Shown: one piece after another, positions 7,932 to 16,633 of the stretch
Layout of the letters: every line of letters starts with the position of its first letter
Numbering within the stretch: the stretch's first letter is position 1
Position numbers and translations under genes: made by a program
The notes under the pieces: generated by a model
What the model was told of the DNA's origin: nothing
Database searches by the model: none
What the model saw: only the letters and a program-made list of their open reading frames with translations
From: an uncultured Roseateles sp.
GTDB lineage: Bacteria; Pseudomonadota; Gammaproteobacteria; Burkholderiales; Burkholderiaceae_C
Reading direction: 5' to 3'
Assembly: GCF_963422335.1 (NCBI RefSeq)
Contig: NZ_OY729424.1
Location: forward strand, 434,001-498,000
DNA: 64,000 nucleotides

Positions 7932-8350
7932 CTACGGGCCATATTGGTAAAGCAGGCTCAACAACAGCAGCAGCGCATACGGGAAGGCCACCGTCGGCTT
8001 GATGGCATTGCCCAGGTACTCGCGTATCAACCCACCGTGCCGGGCCGCCCCGCCAGCCATTCGCTGTGCAGCTGGAAGGCCGGCGCGGTGACGGCGGGCC
8101 TCTGCAGCAGCGCCTGCTCCACCCGCAGCAGCCGCAGGCTCAAGCGCGACTGGAAGGCGCGGTAAATGCCCTCCTGCAACCACAGCATCAGCAGCACCGG
8201 CGCCAGCCACAAGGCGTCGAAACCCAGGGCCATGCCGGCCAGGCACAGCACAAAGGCCAGCAGCTTGATCATCAGACCGCTGCGCTCGTACTGCTCGTGG
8301 TCGTGTTGCAGCTGGGTCCATTCCTGGCCCAGCGCTTGATGCAGATCCAT
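7932..8350 (-). pseudogene. Small membrane protein gene, apparently frameshifted near 8030
   Basis: The first frame (8350 to a stop at 8027) gives 107 aa: an amphipathic start (MDLHQALGQEWTQLQ), two hydrophobic segments (MIKLLAFVLCLAGMALGF and ALWLAPVLLMLWLQ), a charged helix and LAGRPGTVG, then stops. One base away, the next frame reads on without a break as LIREYLGNAIKPTVAFPYALLLL.. and ends in LYQYGP at 7932. The tail is a third convincing membrane helix, so a single missing base (one G in the GTGGGT run near 8030) is the simplest reading. It may be a true mutation or a sequencing error. Function unknown. Confidence 0.6.
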
Positions 8351-8427
8351 GTCGTGCCCTGTTTCCTGTCTGAGCGCCTATCTTGCCTTGTATCCTGCCT
8401 GCTGACGTGACCGCAATAGGACCAAGC

Positions 8428-9387
8428 ATGCGCGAGTATCGACTCTGGGTTGCCCTGCTGAGCACCCTGGCCATCACAGGCTGCGGCAAGCCGGCGGCGC
8501 CCGTCTGGTCCGGCTATGCGGAGGGCGAGTATGTCTATCTGTCGTCGCCTGTGGCCGGCAGCCTGCAGACGCTGAATGTGCAGCGCGGCCAGCAGGTGGC
8601 CCAGGGTGCGGCGCTGTTCACACTGGATGCCGAGCTGGAGCGTGGCGCCAGCGCCGAGGCGAAGGCCCGGCTGGATGCGGCCCAGGCCCAGGCCGCCAAC
8701 ACGGTGAAGGGCAAGCGCAGCGACGAGATCCAGGTCGTGCAGGCGCAGCTGGCCCAGGCCCGCACCCAGGCCCAGCTGGCCCAGCGCGAGCTGGCCCGTC
8801 AGCAGCAGCTGGTCGCCCAGGGCTTTGTGTCGGCCGCCCACCTGGACGAGGCGCGCACCGCCGTCACCACCGCCCAGGCGCGCGTGACCGAGCTGAGCGC
8901 CAGCCTCCAGGTCGCGCAGCTGCCGGCCCGCGTGGACGAGCAGCGCGCCGCCCAGGCCCAGGGCGAGGCCGCGCGCCAGGGACTGCAGCAGACGCTGTGG
9001 CGCGAGCAGCAGAAGCAGCGCAGCGCCCCCGCCGCCGGTCTGGTCGCCGATACCTTCTTCCGCGTCGGCGAATGGGTGCCGGCCGGCCAACCGGTGCTGG
9101 CCCTGCTGCCGGCCGGGCAGGTCAAGCTGCGCTTCTTCGTGCCCGAGGCCGAGCTGGCCGGCATCGCCCCGGGCCAGGCGGTGACGGTGGGCTGCGACGG
9201 CTGCGGTGCGGCGATCAAGGCGCACATCAGCTTCATCGCCACCCAGGCCGAGTACACGCCGCCGGTGATCTACTCCAACGCCCAGCGCAGCAAGCTGGTG
9301 TTCATGGTCGAGGCCCTGCCCGAGGGGCCGGAGGCGGCCAGGCTCAAGCCGGGCCTGCCGGTCGATGTGCGCAGGGCCGCACCATGA
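8428..9387 (+). CDS. HlyD-family periplasmic adaptor lipoprotein of an ABC exporter
   Basis: 319 aa membrane-fusion protein. The ATG at 8428 is preferred over an in-frame start at 8383 because it leads into a lipoprotein signal with lipobox LAITGC (Cys near residue 18). A biotinyl-lipoyl half (SSPVAGSLQTLNVQRGQQVAQG), a long Ala/Gln-rich coiled-coil hairpin (about residues 75-195), the second lipoyl half (APAAGLVADTFFRVGEWV) and a beta-barrel domain follow in order. It should bridge the inner-membrane transporter encoded by the next two genes to an outer-membrane channel. Its stop overlaps the next start. Confidence 0.88.
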   Translation: MREYRLWVALLSTLAITGCGKPAAPVWSGYAEGEYVYLSSPVAGSLQTLNVQRGQQVAQGAALFTLDAELERGASAEAKARLDAAQAQAANTVKGKRSDEIQVVQAQLAQARTQAQLAQRELARQQQLVAQGFVSAAHLDEARTAVTTAQARVTELSASLQVAQLPARVDEQRAAQAQGEAARQGLQQTLWREQQKQRSAPAAGLVADTFFRVGEWVPAGQPVLALLPAGQVKLRFFVPEAELAGIAPGQAVTVGCDGCGAAIKAHISFIATQAEYTPPVIYSNAQRSKLVFMVEALPEGPEAARLKPGLPVDVRRAAP

Positions 9388-10319
9388 GCGAGCTGGCCAT
9401 CGACGTGCGCGGCCTGAGCAAGATCTACGGCGGCCGTGCCGTTGTCGACAAGGTCGATCTGCAGGTCAGGCGCGGCCGCATCTGCGGCTTTCTGGGGCCC
9501 AACGGCAGCGGCAAGACCACGACGATACGGATGCTCTGCGGCCTGCTGACACCCGACGCCGGCGAGGGCCAATGTCTGGGCCTGGACATCCGGCGCGAGG
9601 CCGCCCAGATCAAGCGCCAGGTCGGCTATATGACGCAGAAGTTCGGCTACTACGAAGACCTGTCGATACGCGAGAACCTGGATTTCGTCGCGCGGCTGTT
9701 CGAGCTGCCTGCTCGCCGCCAGCGCGTTGACGAGGCCTTGCAGCGCCTGGGCCTGGTCGAGCGCCAGCAGCAGCTGGCCGGCTCGCTGTCGGGCGGCTGG
9801 AAGCAGCGACTGGCCCTGGCCGCCTGCCTGCTGCACAACCCGCAACTGCTGCTGCTCGATGAGCCCACCGCCGGCGTCGACCCTAAGGCGCGGCGCGACT
9901 TCTGGGACGAGATCCACCGCCTGGCCGACCAGGGCATCACCGTGCTGGTCTCGACCCACTACATGGACGAGGCCGAACGCTGCCATGAGCTGGTCTATAT
10001 CGCCTACGGCAAGGTGCTGGCGCGCGGCACCGAGGCGCAGATCATCGCGCAGGCCGGCCTGCATGTCTGGTCCATCCAGGGCCCGCTCAATGGCCAGATT
10101 GATGCGCTGAAGGCCGCGCCGGGCGTGCTCAGCGTGGCCGCCTTCGGCAATTCGGTGCACCTGGCCGGCCAGGATGCGGCCCTGTTGGAGCAGGCGTTGG
10201 CGCCGCTGCGCACCCAGCCCGGCCTGACGATCACCGCCGCCGATGCGAACCTCGAAGACGTGTTCATCAGCCTGATCGCCCAGGCGCCGGACAACTTCGC
10301 TGCGAAGGTGTCGGCATGA
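9384..10319 (+). CDS. ABC transporter ATP-binding protein
   Basis: 311 aa ATPase of an ABC-2 type exporter (YbhF/CcmA-like). Walker A is GPNGSGKTT (about residues 38-46), the signature is LSGGWKQRL, Walker B is LLLLDEPTAGVD and the switch His is in VSTHYMDEA. The C-terminal ~80 residues form the regulatory extension common in drug and antibiotic exporters. The ATG at 9384 overlaps the adaptor's stop (ATGA) and its own end overlaps the permease start, so the three genes are translationally linked. Confidence 0.92.
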   Translation: MSELAIDVRGLSKIYGGRAVVDKVDLQVRRGRICGFLGPNGSGKTTTIRMLCGLLTPDAGEGQCLGLDIRREAAQIKRQVGYMTQKFGYYEDLSIRENLDFVARLFELPARRQRVDEALQRLGLVERQQQLAGSLSGGWKQRLALAACLLHNPQLLLLDEPTAGVDPKARRDFWDEIHRLADQGITVLVSTHYMDEAERCHELVYIAYGKVLARGTEAQIIAQAGLHVWSIQGPLNGQIDALKAAPGVLSVAAFGNSVHLAGQDAALLEQALAPLRTQPGLTITAADANLEDVFISLIAQAPDNFAAKVSA

Positions 10320-11452
10320 GTGTTCGCTTCTCGTGGCCGCGCACATTGGCCGTGTTCATCAAGGAGTTCCAGCAGATGATGCGCGACCGCCTGACCTTCG
10401 CGATGGCGGTCGGCGTGCCCATACTGCAGCTGGTGCTGTTCGGCTATGCGATCAACACCGACCCCAAGGGTCTGCCGACGGTGCTGGTGGCGCAGGACAA
10501 CGCGCCGATGGCGCGCAGCCTGGTAGCCGCCTTGCAGAACACCGGCTACTTCCAGATCACCGCGGTCAGCGGCAGCGAGCGCGAGGCCGAGCAGATGGTC
10601 GATGACGGCAAGGTGCAGTTCATGATCGTCATACCGCCGGACTTCTCGCAGCGCCTGGTGCGCGGCGAAAAGCCGGCGCTGCTGGTCTCGGTCGATGCCA
10701 CCGACCCCTCGGCCTCGGGCAACGCGATCGCGGCGCTGGGCCAGCTCGGCCAGCAGGCGCTGCGCCACGACTTGACGGGGCCGCTTGCACAGCTGCAAGC
10801 GCAGGCTCCGCCATTCGATTTGCGCATCCACCGCCGCTACAACCCCGAGGGCCTGTCTCGCTACAACATCGTGCCCGGGCTGATAGGCACCATCCTGACG
10901 ATGACCATGGTCATGCTGACCTCGCTGGCCATGACCCGCGAACGCGAGCGCGGCACGATGGAGAACCTGCTCGCTACGCCGGTGCGCCCGGCCGAGGTGA
11001 TGGTGGGAAAGATACTGCCCTATGTCGTGGTCGGCTATGTGCAGCTGGGCGTGATACTCGGCGCCGCCTGGCTGCTGTTCGAGGTGCCGATGGAGGGCAG
11101 CTTCGCACTCCTGATGGCGATGATAGGCGTGTTCATGCTCGCCAATCTGGCCGTCGGTTTCACCTTCTCGACCCTGGCCCGCAACCAGCTGCAGGCGATG
11201 CAGATGACGTTCTTCTTCTTCCTGCCGTCGATGCTGCTGTCGGGCTTCATGTTCCCCTTCCGCGGCATGCCGCAATGGGCCCAGTACCTCGGCGAGGCCC
11301 TGCCGCTGACCCACTTCCTGCGCATCGTGCGGGGCATCCTGCTCAAGGGCAATGAGGCGGCGCAACTGCTGCCGGAGCTGTGGCCGATGCTGCTGTTTTT
11401 GCTTTTTGCCGGCGCGGTGGCGCTGAAGCGTTATCGGCAGACGCTGGATTGA
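10316..11452 (+). CDS. ABC-2 type transporter permease
   Basis: 378 aa inner-membrane permease (YbhS/YhhJ-like). One membrane segment lies near the N-terminus (FAMAVGVPILQLVLFGYAIN), then a ~150-residue periplasmic domain, then five hydrophobic segments from IVPGLIGTILTMTMVML to the C-terminus. The ETMENLLATPV-like element appears as RERGTMENLLATPVRP, a family hallmark. With the adaptor and ATPase just upstream it forms a three-part exporter; cargo unknown. Only one permease is encoded, so a homodimer is expected. Confidence 0.9.
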   Translation: MSVRFSWPRTLAVFIKEFQQMMRDRLTFAMAVGVPILQLVLFGYAINTDPKGLPTVLVAQDNAPMARSLVAALQNTGYFQITAVSGSEREAEQMVDDGKVQFMIVIPPDFSQRLVRGEKPALLVSVDATDPSASGNAIAALGQLGQQALRHDLTGPLAQLQAQAPPFDLRIHRRYNPEGLSRYNIVPGLIGTILTMTMVMLTSLAMTRERERGTMENLLATPVRPAEVMVGKILPYVVVGYVQLGVILGAAWLLFEVPMEGSFALLMAMIGVFMLANLAVGFTFSTLARNQLQAMQMTFFFFLPSMLLSGFMFPFRGMPQWAQYLGEALPLTHFLRIVRGILLKGNEAAQLLPELWPMLLFLLFAGAVALKRYRQTLD

Positions 11453-11459
11453 ACCGAAG

Positions 11460-11834
11460 TCAATCGCCGCGCAACAGCTGCTGGCGCGTGACCCGCTCCG
11501 GCGCGAACGAGGCCTCCAGCCTTGCCATCAGCCGCTGCGCCTTGGCCGAGTTGTCGCCGCCGAAGTTGCAGACATAGACATCGAGCGTGACAGCCGCCTT
11601 CTCGGGCCAGGTGTGGACGGCCAGGTGGGATTCGGCCAGCAGCACCACGCCGGTGATGCCGACGAGCTGGCCCGGGACGGCTGGCTGGAAGCGATGGAAC
11701 AGCTCGCCCACGGCCAGCAGGCCAGCCTCGGCGACGGCGGCCAGGCACAGCATGCGCAGGGCGGTGATGTCGGTCAGCGGGGCCAGGCCGGCGGGGCAGC
11801 CATGGAGGTCGGCCGTGAGGTGCAAACCTTGCAT
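11460..11834 (-). CDS. speD: S-adenosylmethionine decarboxylase proenzyme
   Basis: 124 aa, the size of the short bacterial SpeD class. The pyruvoyl-forming cleavage site is LAESHLAVHTWPE: Glu68-Ser69, with Ser69 turned into the pyruvoyl group; the strand VTLDVYVCNFGG and the acidic segment around it are also typical. It decarboxylates SAM for spermidine synthesis. The ATG at 11834 (MQGLHLTADLHG) matches the normal start; an in-frame ATG at 11870 would add 12 residues. It converges on the exporter permease gene and is divergent from the aldo/keto reductase. Confidence 0.9.
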   Translation of the reverse strand: MQGLHLTADLHGCPAGLAPLTDITALRMLCLAAVAEAGLLAVGELFHRFQPAVPGQLVGITGVVLLAESHLAVHTWPEKAAVTLDVYVCNFGGDNSAKAQRLMARLEASFAPERVTRQQLLRGD

Positions 11835-11923
11835 GGTCAGCAATGTAGGGGCTTGTGCGGCATGCGGCACTATAGCCGCGCGTCTTCGGGTAGGCTGCGC
11901 GCTCGAATCTTTGGAGAACCACC

Positions 11924-12904
11924 GTGCAATACCGACGTCTGGGCCGCAGCGGCCTGCAAGTGAGCGAGCTCTCGCTGGGCTCCTGGGTGACTTATCACAA
12001 CCAGGTGGACACCAAGTCCGCCACCGAGATGCTGGCCGCGGCCTTCGACGCCGGCGTCAACTTCTTCGACAACGCCGAGGTCTATGCCAAGGGCCAGAGC
12101 GAGGTGGTGATGGGCGAGGCCTTCAAGGCCCTGAAGTGGCCGCGCCTGAACTACATCGTCTCGACCAAGTTCTTCTGGGGTCTGGACCGCGAGGGACACG
12201 CCACCAACCGCCGCGACACCTTGAATCGCAAGTACCTGATGCAGGCCATCGATGGCTCCTTGCAGCGCATGCAGCTGGACTTCATCGACCTGATCTACTG
12301 CCACCGCCCCGACCCGCACACGCCTATCGAAGAAACCGTGCGCGCGATGAGCGACATCATCAGCCAGGGCAAGGCGCTGTACTGGGGCACCAGCGAGTGG
12401 AGCGCCGCCGACATCCGCGCCGCCTGGGAGATTGCCGAGCGCCACCATCTGCACAAGCCGGTGATGGAGCAGCCGCAGTACCACCTGTTCCATCGCAACC
12501 GCGTCGAGCAGGAATATGCGCGGCTGTACGACGAAATCGGCCTGGGCCTGACGACCTGGAGCCCGCTGGCCTCGGGCCTGTTGACCGGCAAATACCTCAA
12601 GGGCGTGCCCGAGGGCAGCCGCGGCGCGATGGAGAGCATGAGCTTTCTGCGCGACGGCCTGACCGACCAGGCCAAGAATGCCGCCGTGGCCCAGCTGGCC
12701 GAGATCGCCACCGAGCTCGGCGGCAATGTCGCTCAGCTGGCGATTGCCTGGCTGAACAAGAACCCGCGCGTCAGCACGGTGATTCTGGGCGCCAGCAAGC
12801 TCAGCCAGCTGCAGGACAACCTCGGCGCACTGGAATTGACGCCGAAGCTGACGCCCGAGGTGCTGGCGCGCATCGACACCATCGCCAAGCCGCTGGCCGT
12901 CTGA
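11924..12904 (+). CDS. Aldo/keto reductase (Kv-beta/YghZ-like)
   Basis: 326 aa NADPH-dependent oxidoreductase with the TIM-barrel layout. The catalytic residues are visible: Asp and Tyr in FFDNAEVYAKG, Lys in VSTKFFWG, His in YCHRPDP. GTSEWSAADIRAAWEIA and STVILGASKLSQLQDN belong to the subfamily related to potassium-channel beta subunits and E. coli YghZ, which reduces methylglyoxal and other aldehydes. Native substrate unknown. It ends 12 bases before the convergent nitroreductase gene. Confidence 0.9.
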   Translation: MQYRRLGRSGLQVSELSLGSWVTYHNQVDTKSATEMLAAAFDAGVNFFDNAEVYAKGQSEVVMGEAFKALKWPRLNYIVSTKFFWGLDREGHATNRRDTLNRKYLMQAIDGSLQRMQLDFIDLIYCHRPDPHTPIEETVRAMSDIISQGKALYWGTSEWSAADIRAAWEIAERHHLHKPVMEQPQYHLFHRNRVEQEYARLYDEIGLGLTTWSPLASGLLTGKYLKGVPEGSRGAMESMSFLRDGLTDQAKNAAVAQLAEIATELGGNVAQLAIAWLNKNPRVSTVILGASKLSQLQDNLGALELTPKLTPEVLARIDTIAKPLAV

Positions 12905-12916
12905 GGCAGTTGCGGG

Positions 12917-13714
12917 CTAGATCTTCTGCGTGAAGCCCTGCTGCTGCAGCAGGGCCTGCAGCTCGCCGGAGATCTTGCCCATCGCGATCGGGCTGTACTT
13001 GAGTTCACTGGTGTAGAACTGCGCCAGCGACTTGATGTCATGCTCGGCAAAGCGGGCCGCCATATCGGGGCCCATGCTCAGGTAGCGGTTCCAGCCGCTG
13101 ACCTCGCGGGCCTCGTACAGCGCGTCGATCTCGGCCTCGCTGTGCGGCTGGTAGACCTCGTCGTGCACATAGGCGCGCAGCGGCAGGCGGTCGCGGGCCT
13201 TGGGCGCCTCGTCGGGGTAGCCCACCACCAGGCTGGTGACAGGGAACACCGTTTCGGGCAGCTGCAGGAACTCGGCAATCGCCGGCGCCTGGTTCAGGGT
13301 CGTGCCCATGTAGCAGATGCCCAGGCCCCGTGCCTCGAAGGCCAGGGCCACCGTTTGCGACAGGATGATGGCGTCGAAGGCCGCCACCATGAAGCCGTGG
13401 AAGTTGTTGAAGTTGTCGCGCGCCTCGCGCATCTGCAGCCACTGCCGCGTGCGCGCCGTGTCGGCATTGAAGGTGATGACCAGGGGCGCCTGCAGCACCA
13501 TGTCCTGCTCCAGGTGCAGCTCGAACAGGCGTTTGCGGCGCTCTTCATTGCGCGTCAACACCATGCTGAAGGTGTTCAGATTGCCCGAGCTGGAGCTGCC
13601 GGCGATTGCCTCGCTCAAGACCTCGTCGATCAGCGCCGGCGCGATGGGCGTGCTCTTGTATTTGCGTATCGAGCGGTGGGCGCGCAGCAGCGGCGAGAGA
13701 TCGGTGGTCGTCAT
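12917..13714 (-). CDS. Nitroreductase family NAD(P)H:FMN oxidoreductase
   Basis: 265 aa. The N-terminal FMN-binding motif is AHRSIRKYKSTPIAPALIDEVL, followed by SSSGNLNTFSMVLTRNEE and, later, GLGICYMGTTLNQAPAIAEFLQLP, all typical of the NfsA/FRP branch (NADPH-dependent oxidoreductase). It would reduce FMN-linked substrates such as quinones or nitroaromatics. It is transcribed after the MurU-like gene with 15 bases between them, so the pair may be one transcript. Confidence 0.88.
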   Translation of the reverse strand: MTTTDLSPLLRAHRSIRKYKSTPIAPALIDEVLSEAIAGSSSSGNLNTFSMVLTRNEERRKRLFELHLEQDMVLQAPLVITFNADTARTRQWLQMREARDNFNNFHGFMVAAFDAIILSQTVALAFEARGLGICYMGTTLNQAPAIAEFLQLPETVFPVTSLVVGYPDEAPKARDRLPLRAYVHDEVYQPHSEAEIDALYEAREVSGWNRYLSMGPDMAARFAEHDIKSLAQFYTSELKYSPIAMGKISGELQALLQQQGFTQKI

Positions 13715-13729
13715 CGTTGTGTGCCAGGG

Positions 13730-14434
13730 TCAAGGGTGGTTGAGGGCATTCAGGCGTTCGACGGTGCCGACATCGGTCCAGGGGCCTGGGTACAGCTCGG
13801 CGGCTATGCGCCCGGCCGCGATGCCAGCGTCCAGCAAGGGCCGCAACGCCATGCGCGTGCCGGCTGCGATGCTGCCGAACATCGCGGCGCGAAACAATCC
13901 GACGCTGCCCCAGGTATATCGTTGATCGTTTTGCTGTTCGCCCTCTAGCGCGGCCCGGCCGGCCGGCGAGATCGCGAAATCGCCCCGCGGATGGTGAGGG
14001 GCATTGGGCACCAGCCACAGATGCGCATCGTCCTGACCGGCGGCGAAGCGCTGCGCCAGGGTCGCGTCGAAGCGGAATTCGGGCAGAAAGACATCGCCGG
14101 AGACCACCCAGAAGGCCTCGTCGCCATCTGCTTGCAGCAGCGGCAGCGCGGTGGCGATGCCGCCGGCCGTCTCCAGCGCGCCCCCAAACGCTGCCTGCTC
14201 GTCGGAATAGTGCAGGCGCACGCCCAGACGGCTGCCGTCGCCCAGCCGGGCCGGGAACTGCCCGCCCAGCCAGGCGGTGTTGATGACGATGTCGCGCACG
14301 CCACCCGAGCGCAGCGCCTCGATATGCCATTCGATCAGCGGCCGGCCGCGCACGACCAGCAGCGGCTTGGGGGTGTGGTCGGTCAGCGGGCGCATCCGTT
14401 CGCCCCGACCGGCCGCCAGTATCAAAGCTCTCAT
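13730..14434 (-). CDS. murU: Nucleotidyltransferase, N-acetylmuramate-1-phosphate uridylyltransferase-like
   Basis: 234 aa. The start is the classical nucleotidyltransferase signature LAAGRGERMRPLTDHTPKPLL; later come NTAWLGGQ, SGDVFLPEF (metal Asp) and WGSVGLFRAAMF. Length and segments fit MurU, which makes UDP-MurNAc from MurNAc-1-phosphate in the cell-wall recycling route of Pseudomonas and many Burkholderiales. The partner kinase gene amgK, usually next to it, is not on either side here, so the symbol is likely but not proven; a hexose-1-phosphate nucleotidyltransferase is the alternative. Confidence 0.75.
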   Translation of the reverse strand: MRALILAAGRGERMRPLTDHTPKPLLVVRGRPLIEWHIEALRSGGVRDIVINTAWLGGQFPARLGDGSRLGVRLHYSDEQAAFGGALETAGGIATALPLLQADGDEAFWVVSGDVFLPEFRFDATLAQRFAAGQDDAHLWLVPNAPHHPRGDFAISPAGRAALEGEQQNDQRYTWGSVGLFRAAMFGSIAAGTRMALRPLLDAGIAAGRIAAELYPGPWTDVGTVERLNALNHP

Positions 14435-14467
14435 GCACCCGAGTCTAGGGTGTGAAAGTAGGCGGGC

Positions 14468-14498
14468 TTGGGTCCGCCGCCGTCCGGCCCGTTAAAAT
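14468..14498 (+). promoter_or_regulatory. Possible sigma70-type promoter of tkt
   Basis: TTGGGT (14468-14473) and TTAAAAT (14492-14498) are 18 bases apart and stand out from the GC-rich surroundings; the distance to the tkt start (14533) leaves a ~30-base leader. Weak evidence by eye only. Confidence 0.35.
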
Positions 14499-14532
14499 CA
14501 GTGGTTTTCCCCAACCCCAACACGGATCTCCC

Positions 14533-16563
14533 ATGGGCCAAACCGCTGACAGTTCCACTTCCTTGATGGCAAACGCCATCCGCGCCTTGGCCATGGATGC
14601 CGTGCAACAGGCCAATTCCGGCCATCCCGGCGCGCCCATGGGCATGGCCGAAATCGCCGTCGCGCTGTGGCGCCGCCACCTGAAGCACAACCCGGCCAAC
14701 CCGAGCTGGGCCGACCGCGACCGCTTCGTGCTGTCCAACGGCCACGGCTCGATGCTGATCTACGCGCTGCTGCACCTGACCGGCTATGAGCTGCCGATCG
14801 AGGAGCTGCGCAACTTCCGCACGCTGCACAGCAAGACCCCGGGCCATCCGGAACTGGGCATCACCCCGGGCGTGGAAACGACCACCGGCCCGCTGGGCCA
14901 GGGCATCAGCAATGCCGTGGGCATGGCGCTGGCCGAGAAGCTGCTGGCCAAGGAATTCAACCGTGATGGCCACGCCATCATCAACCATCACACCTACGCC
15001 TTCCTGGGCGACGGCTGCCTGATGGAGGGCATCAGCCACGAGGCCTGCGCCCTGGCCGGCGCCTGGAAGCTGAACAAGCTGATCGCCCTGTACGACGACA
15101 ACGGCATCTCGATCGACGGCAAGGTCGCCCCCTGGTTCATCGACGACACGCCCAAGCGCTTCGAGGCCTACGGCTGGAACGTCATCGCCAATGTCGATGG
15201 CCATGATGTGGACGCAGTGGACGCTGCCATCGCCAAGGCCAAGGCCAGTAGCGACAAACCCACGCTGATCTGCTGCAAGACCAGCATCGGCAAGGGCTCG
15301 CCCAACCGCGCCGGCACGGCCAAGGCCCATGGCGAGGCGTTGGGCGCCGAAGAGATCAAGCTGACCCGCGAGGCCCTGGGCTGGACCTACGAGCCCTTCG
15401 TCATCCCCGAAGAAGCCTACGAGGCCTGGGACTGCCGCCATACCGGCCTGGCCGCCGAGACCGCCTGGGTCGATGCCTTCGAAGCCTATGGCAAGGCCTA
15501 CCCCGAGCTGGCGCTGGAACTGAACCGCCGCATGAACGGCGAACTGCCGAAGAACTTCGCGCAAGTCGCGGTGGATGCCGCCGTCGCCGCCCACACCAAG
15601 GGTGAAACCGTGGCCAGCCGCAAGGCCAGCCAGATCGCGCTGGAAGCCTTCACCGGCGCCCTGCCCGAGCTGCTGGGCGGCAGCGCCGACCTGACCGGCT
15701 CCAATCTGACCAACACCAGCCACACGCCGGCCCTGCGCTTCGAGGCCGATGGCGCCTCCAACGGCGGCCGTCACATCAACTACGGCGTGCGTGAATTCGG
15801 CATGGCCGCCATCATGAACGGCGTGGCTCTGCATGGCGGCTACATCCCCTACGGCGGCACCTTCCTGACCTTCAGCGACTACAGCCGCAATGCGATCCGC
15901 ATGGCCGCGCTGATGAAGCTGCGCGTCGTCCATGTCTTCACCCACGATTCCATCGGTCTGGGCGAGGACGGCCCGACGCACCAGAGCATCGAGCACGCGG
16001 CGTCCTTGCGCCTGATCCCCGGCCTGGACGTCTGGCGCCCGGCCGACACGGCCGAAACCACGGTCGCCTGGACCATGGCCATCGGCAACAGCACCCGCCC
16101 CAGCGCCCTGCTGCTCAGCCGCCAGAACCTGCCCTATGCGCCCAAGCGCGGCCTGGACGAGATCGCCAAGGGCGCCTACGTGCTGGCCGAGCCCAGCGAA
16201 GTGGGTCTAAAGAAGGCCAAGGCCGTCATCATCGCCACCGGCTCCGAGGTGCAGCTGGCGATGCGCGCCCAGGAGCTGCTGGCGCTGGACGGCATCGCCG
16301 TGCGCGTGGTCTCCATGCCCAGCACCTCGGTGTTCGACCGCCAGGATGCGGCCTACAAGAAGAGTGTGCTGCCCGCCGGCCTGCCGCGCATCGCCGTCGA
16401 GGCGGGCGTGACCGATTACTGGTGGAAGTACGGCTGCGCCGCCGTCGTCGGCATCGACACCTACGGCGAATCGGCCCCGGCCCCGGCCCTGTTCAAGCAT
16501 TTCGGCTTCACCGCCGAGAATGTGGCCGACACCGTGCGCGTCGCACTCGGCAAGAAGCGTTGA
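14533..16563 (+). CDS. tkt: Transketolase
   Basis: 676 aa thiamine diphosphate enzyme that moves two-carbon units in the pentose phosphate and Calvin cycles. Visible hallmarks are NSGHPGAPMGMAEIAVALW, TGPLGQGISNAVGMAL, the ThDP/metal motif LGDGCLMEGISHEA, and in the pyrimidine domain GVREFGMAAIMNG and THDSIGLGEDGPTHQ. The ATG at 14533 follows the leader; the in-frame ATG at 14452 would put the promoter-like AT-rich stretch inside the gene. It is followed by its own terminator and then gap, a common pairing of central-carbon genes. Confidence 0.96.
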   Translation: MGQTADSSTSLMANAIRALAMDAVQQANSGHPGAPMGMAEIAVALWRRHLKHNPANPSWADRDRFVLSNGHGSMLIYALLHLTGYELPIEELRNFRTLHSKTPGHPELGITPGVETTTGPLGQGISNAVGMALAEKLLAKEFNRDGHAIINHHTYAFLGDGCLMEGISHEACALAGAWKLNKLIALYDDNGISIDGKVAPWFIDDTPKRFEAYGWNVIANVDGHDVDAVDAAIAKAKASSDKPTLICCKTSIGKGSPNRAGTAKAHGEALGAEEIKLTREALGWTYEPFVIPEEAYEAWDCRHTGLAAETAWVDAFEAYGKAYPELALELNRRMNGELPKNFAQVAVDAAVAAHTKGETVASRKASQIALEAFTGALPELLGGSADLTGSNLTNTSHTPALRFEADGASNGGRHINYGVREFGMAAIMNGVALHGGYIPYGGTFLTFSDYSRNAIRMAALMKLRVVHVFTHDSIGLGEDGPTHQSIEHAASLRLIPGLDVWRPADTAETTVAWTMAIGNSTRPSALLLSRQNLPYAPKRGLDEIAKGAYVLAEPSEVGLKKAKAVIIATGSEVQLAMRAQELLALDGIAVRVVSMPSTSVFDRQDAAYKKSVLPAGLPRIAVEAGVTDYWWKYGCAAVVGIDTYGESAPAPALFKHFGFTAENVADTVRVALGKKR

Positions 16564-16572
16564 TTGATTTAG

Positions 16573-16597
16573 AAGGGGTGCACAGCGCCCCTTTTTT
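16573..16597 (+). terminator. Intrinsic terminator after tkt
   Basis: AAGGGGTG (16573-16580) pairs with CGCCCCTT (16586-16593) around a short loop and runs into a T stretch ending at 16597. It separates tkt from gap, though gap starts only 36 bases later. Confidence 0.85.
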
Positions 16598-16633
16598 GAT
16601 AGGTTTCTACTTTTTGTTCTTCAGGAGACTCAG

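Noticed and set aside
8020..8040. Programmed ribosomal frameshift joining the two halves of the membrane protein
   Set aside because: No slippery heptamer or downstream structure is evident; a missing base is simpler.
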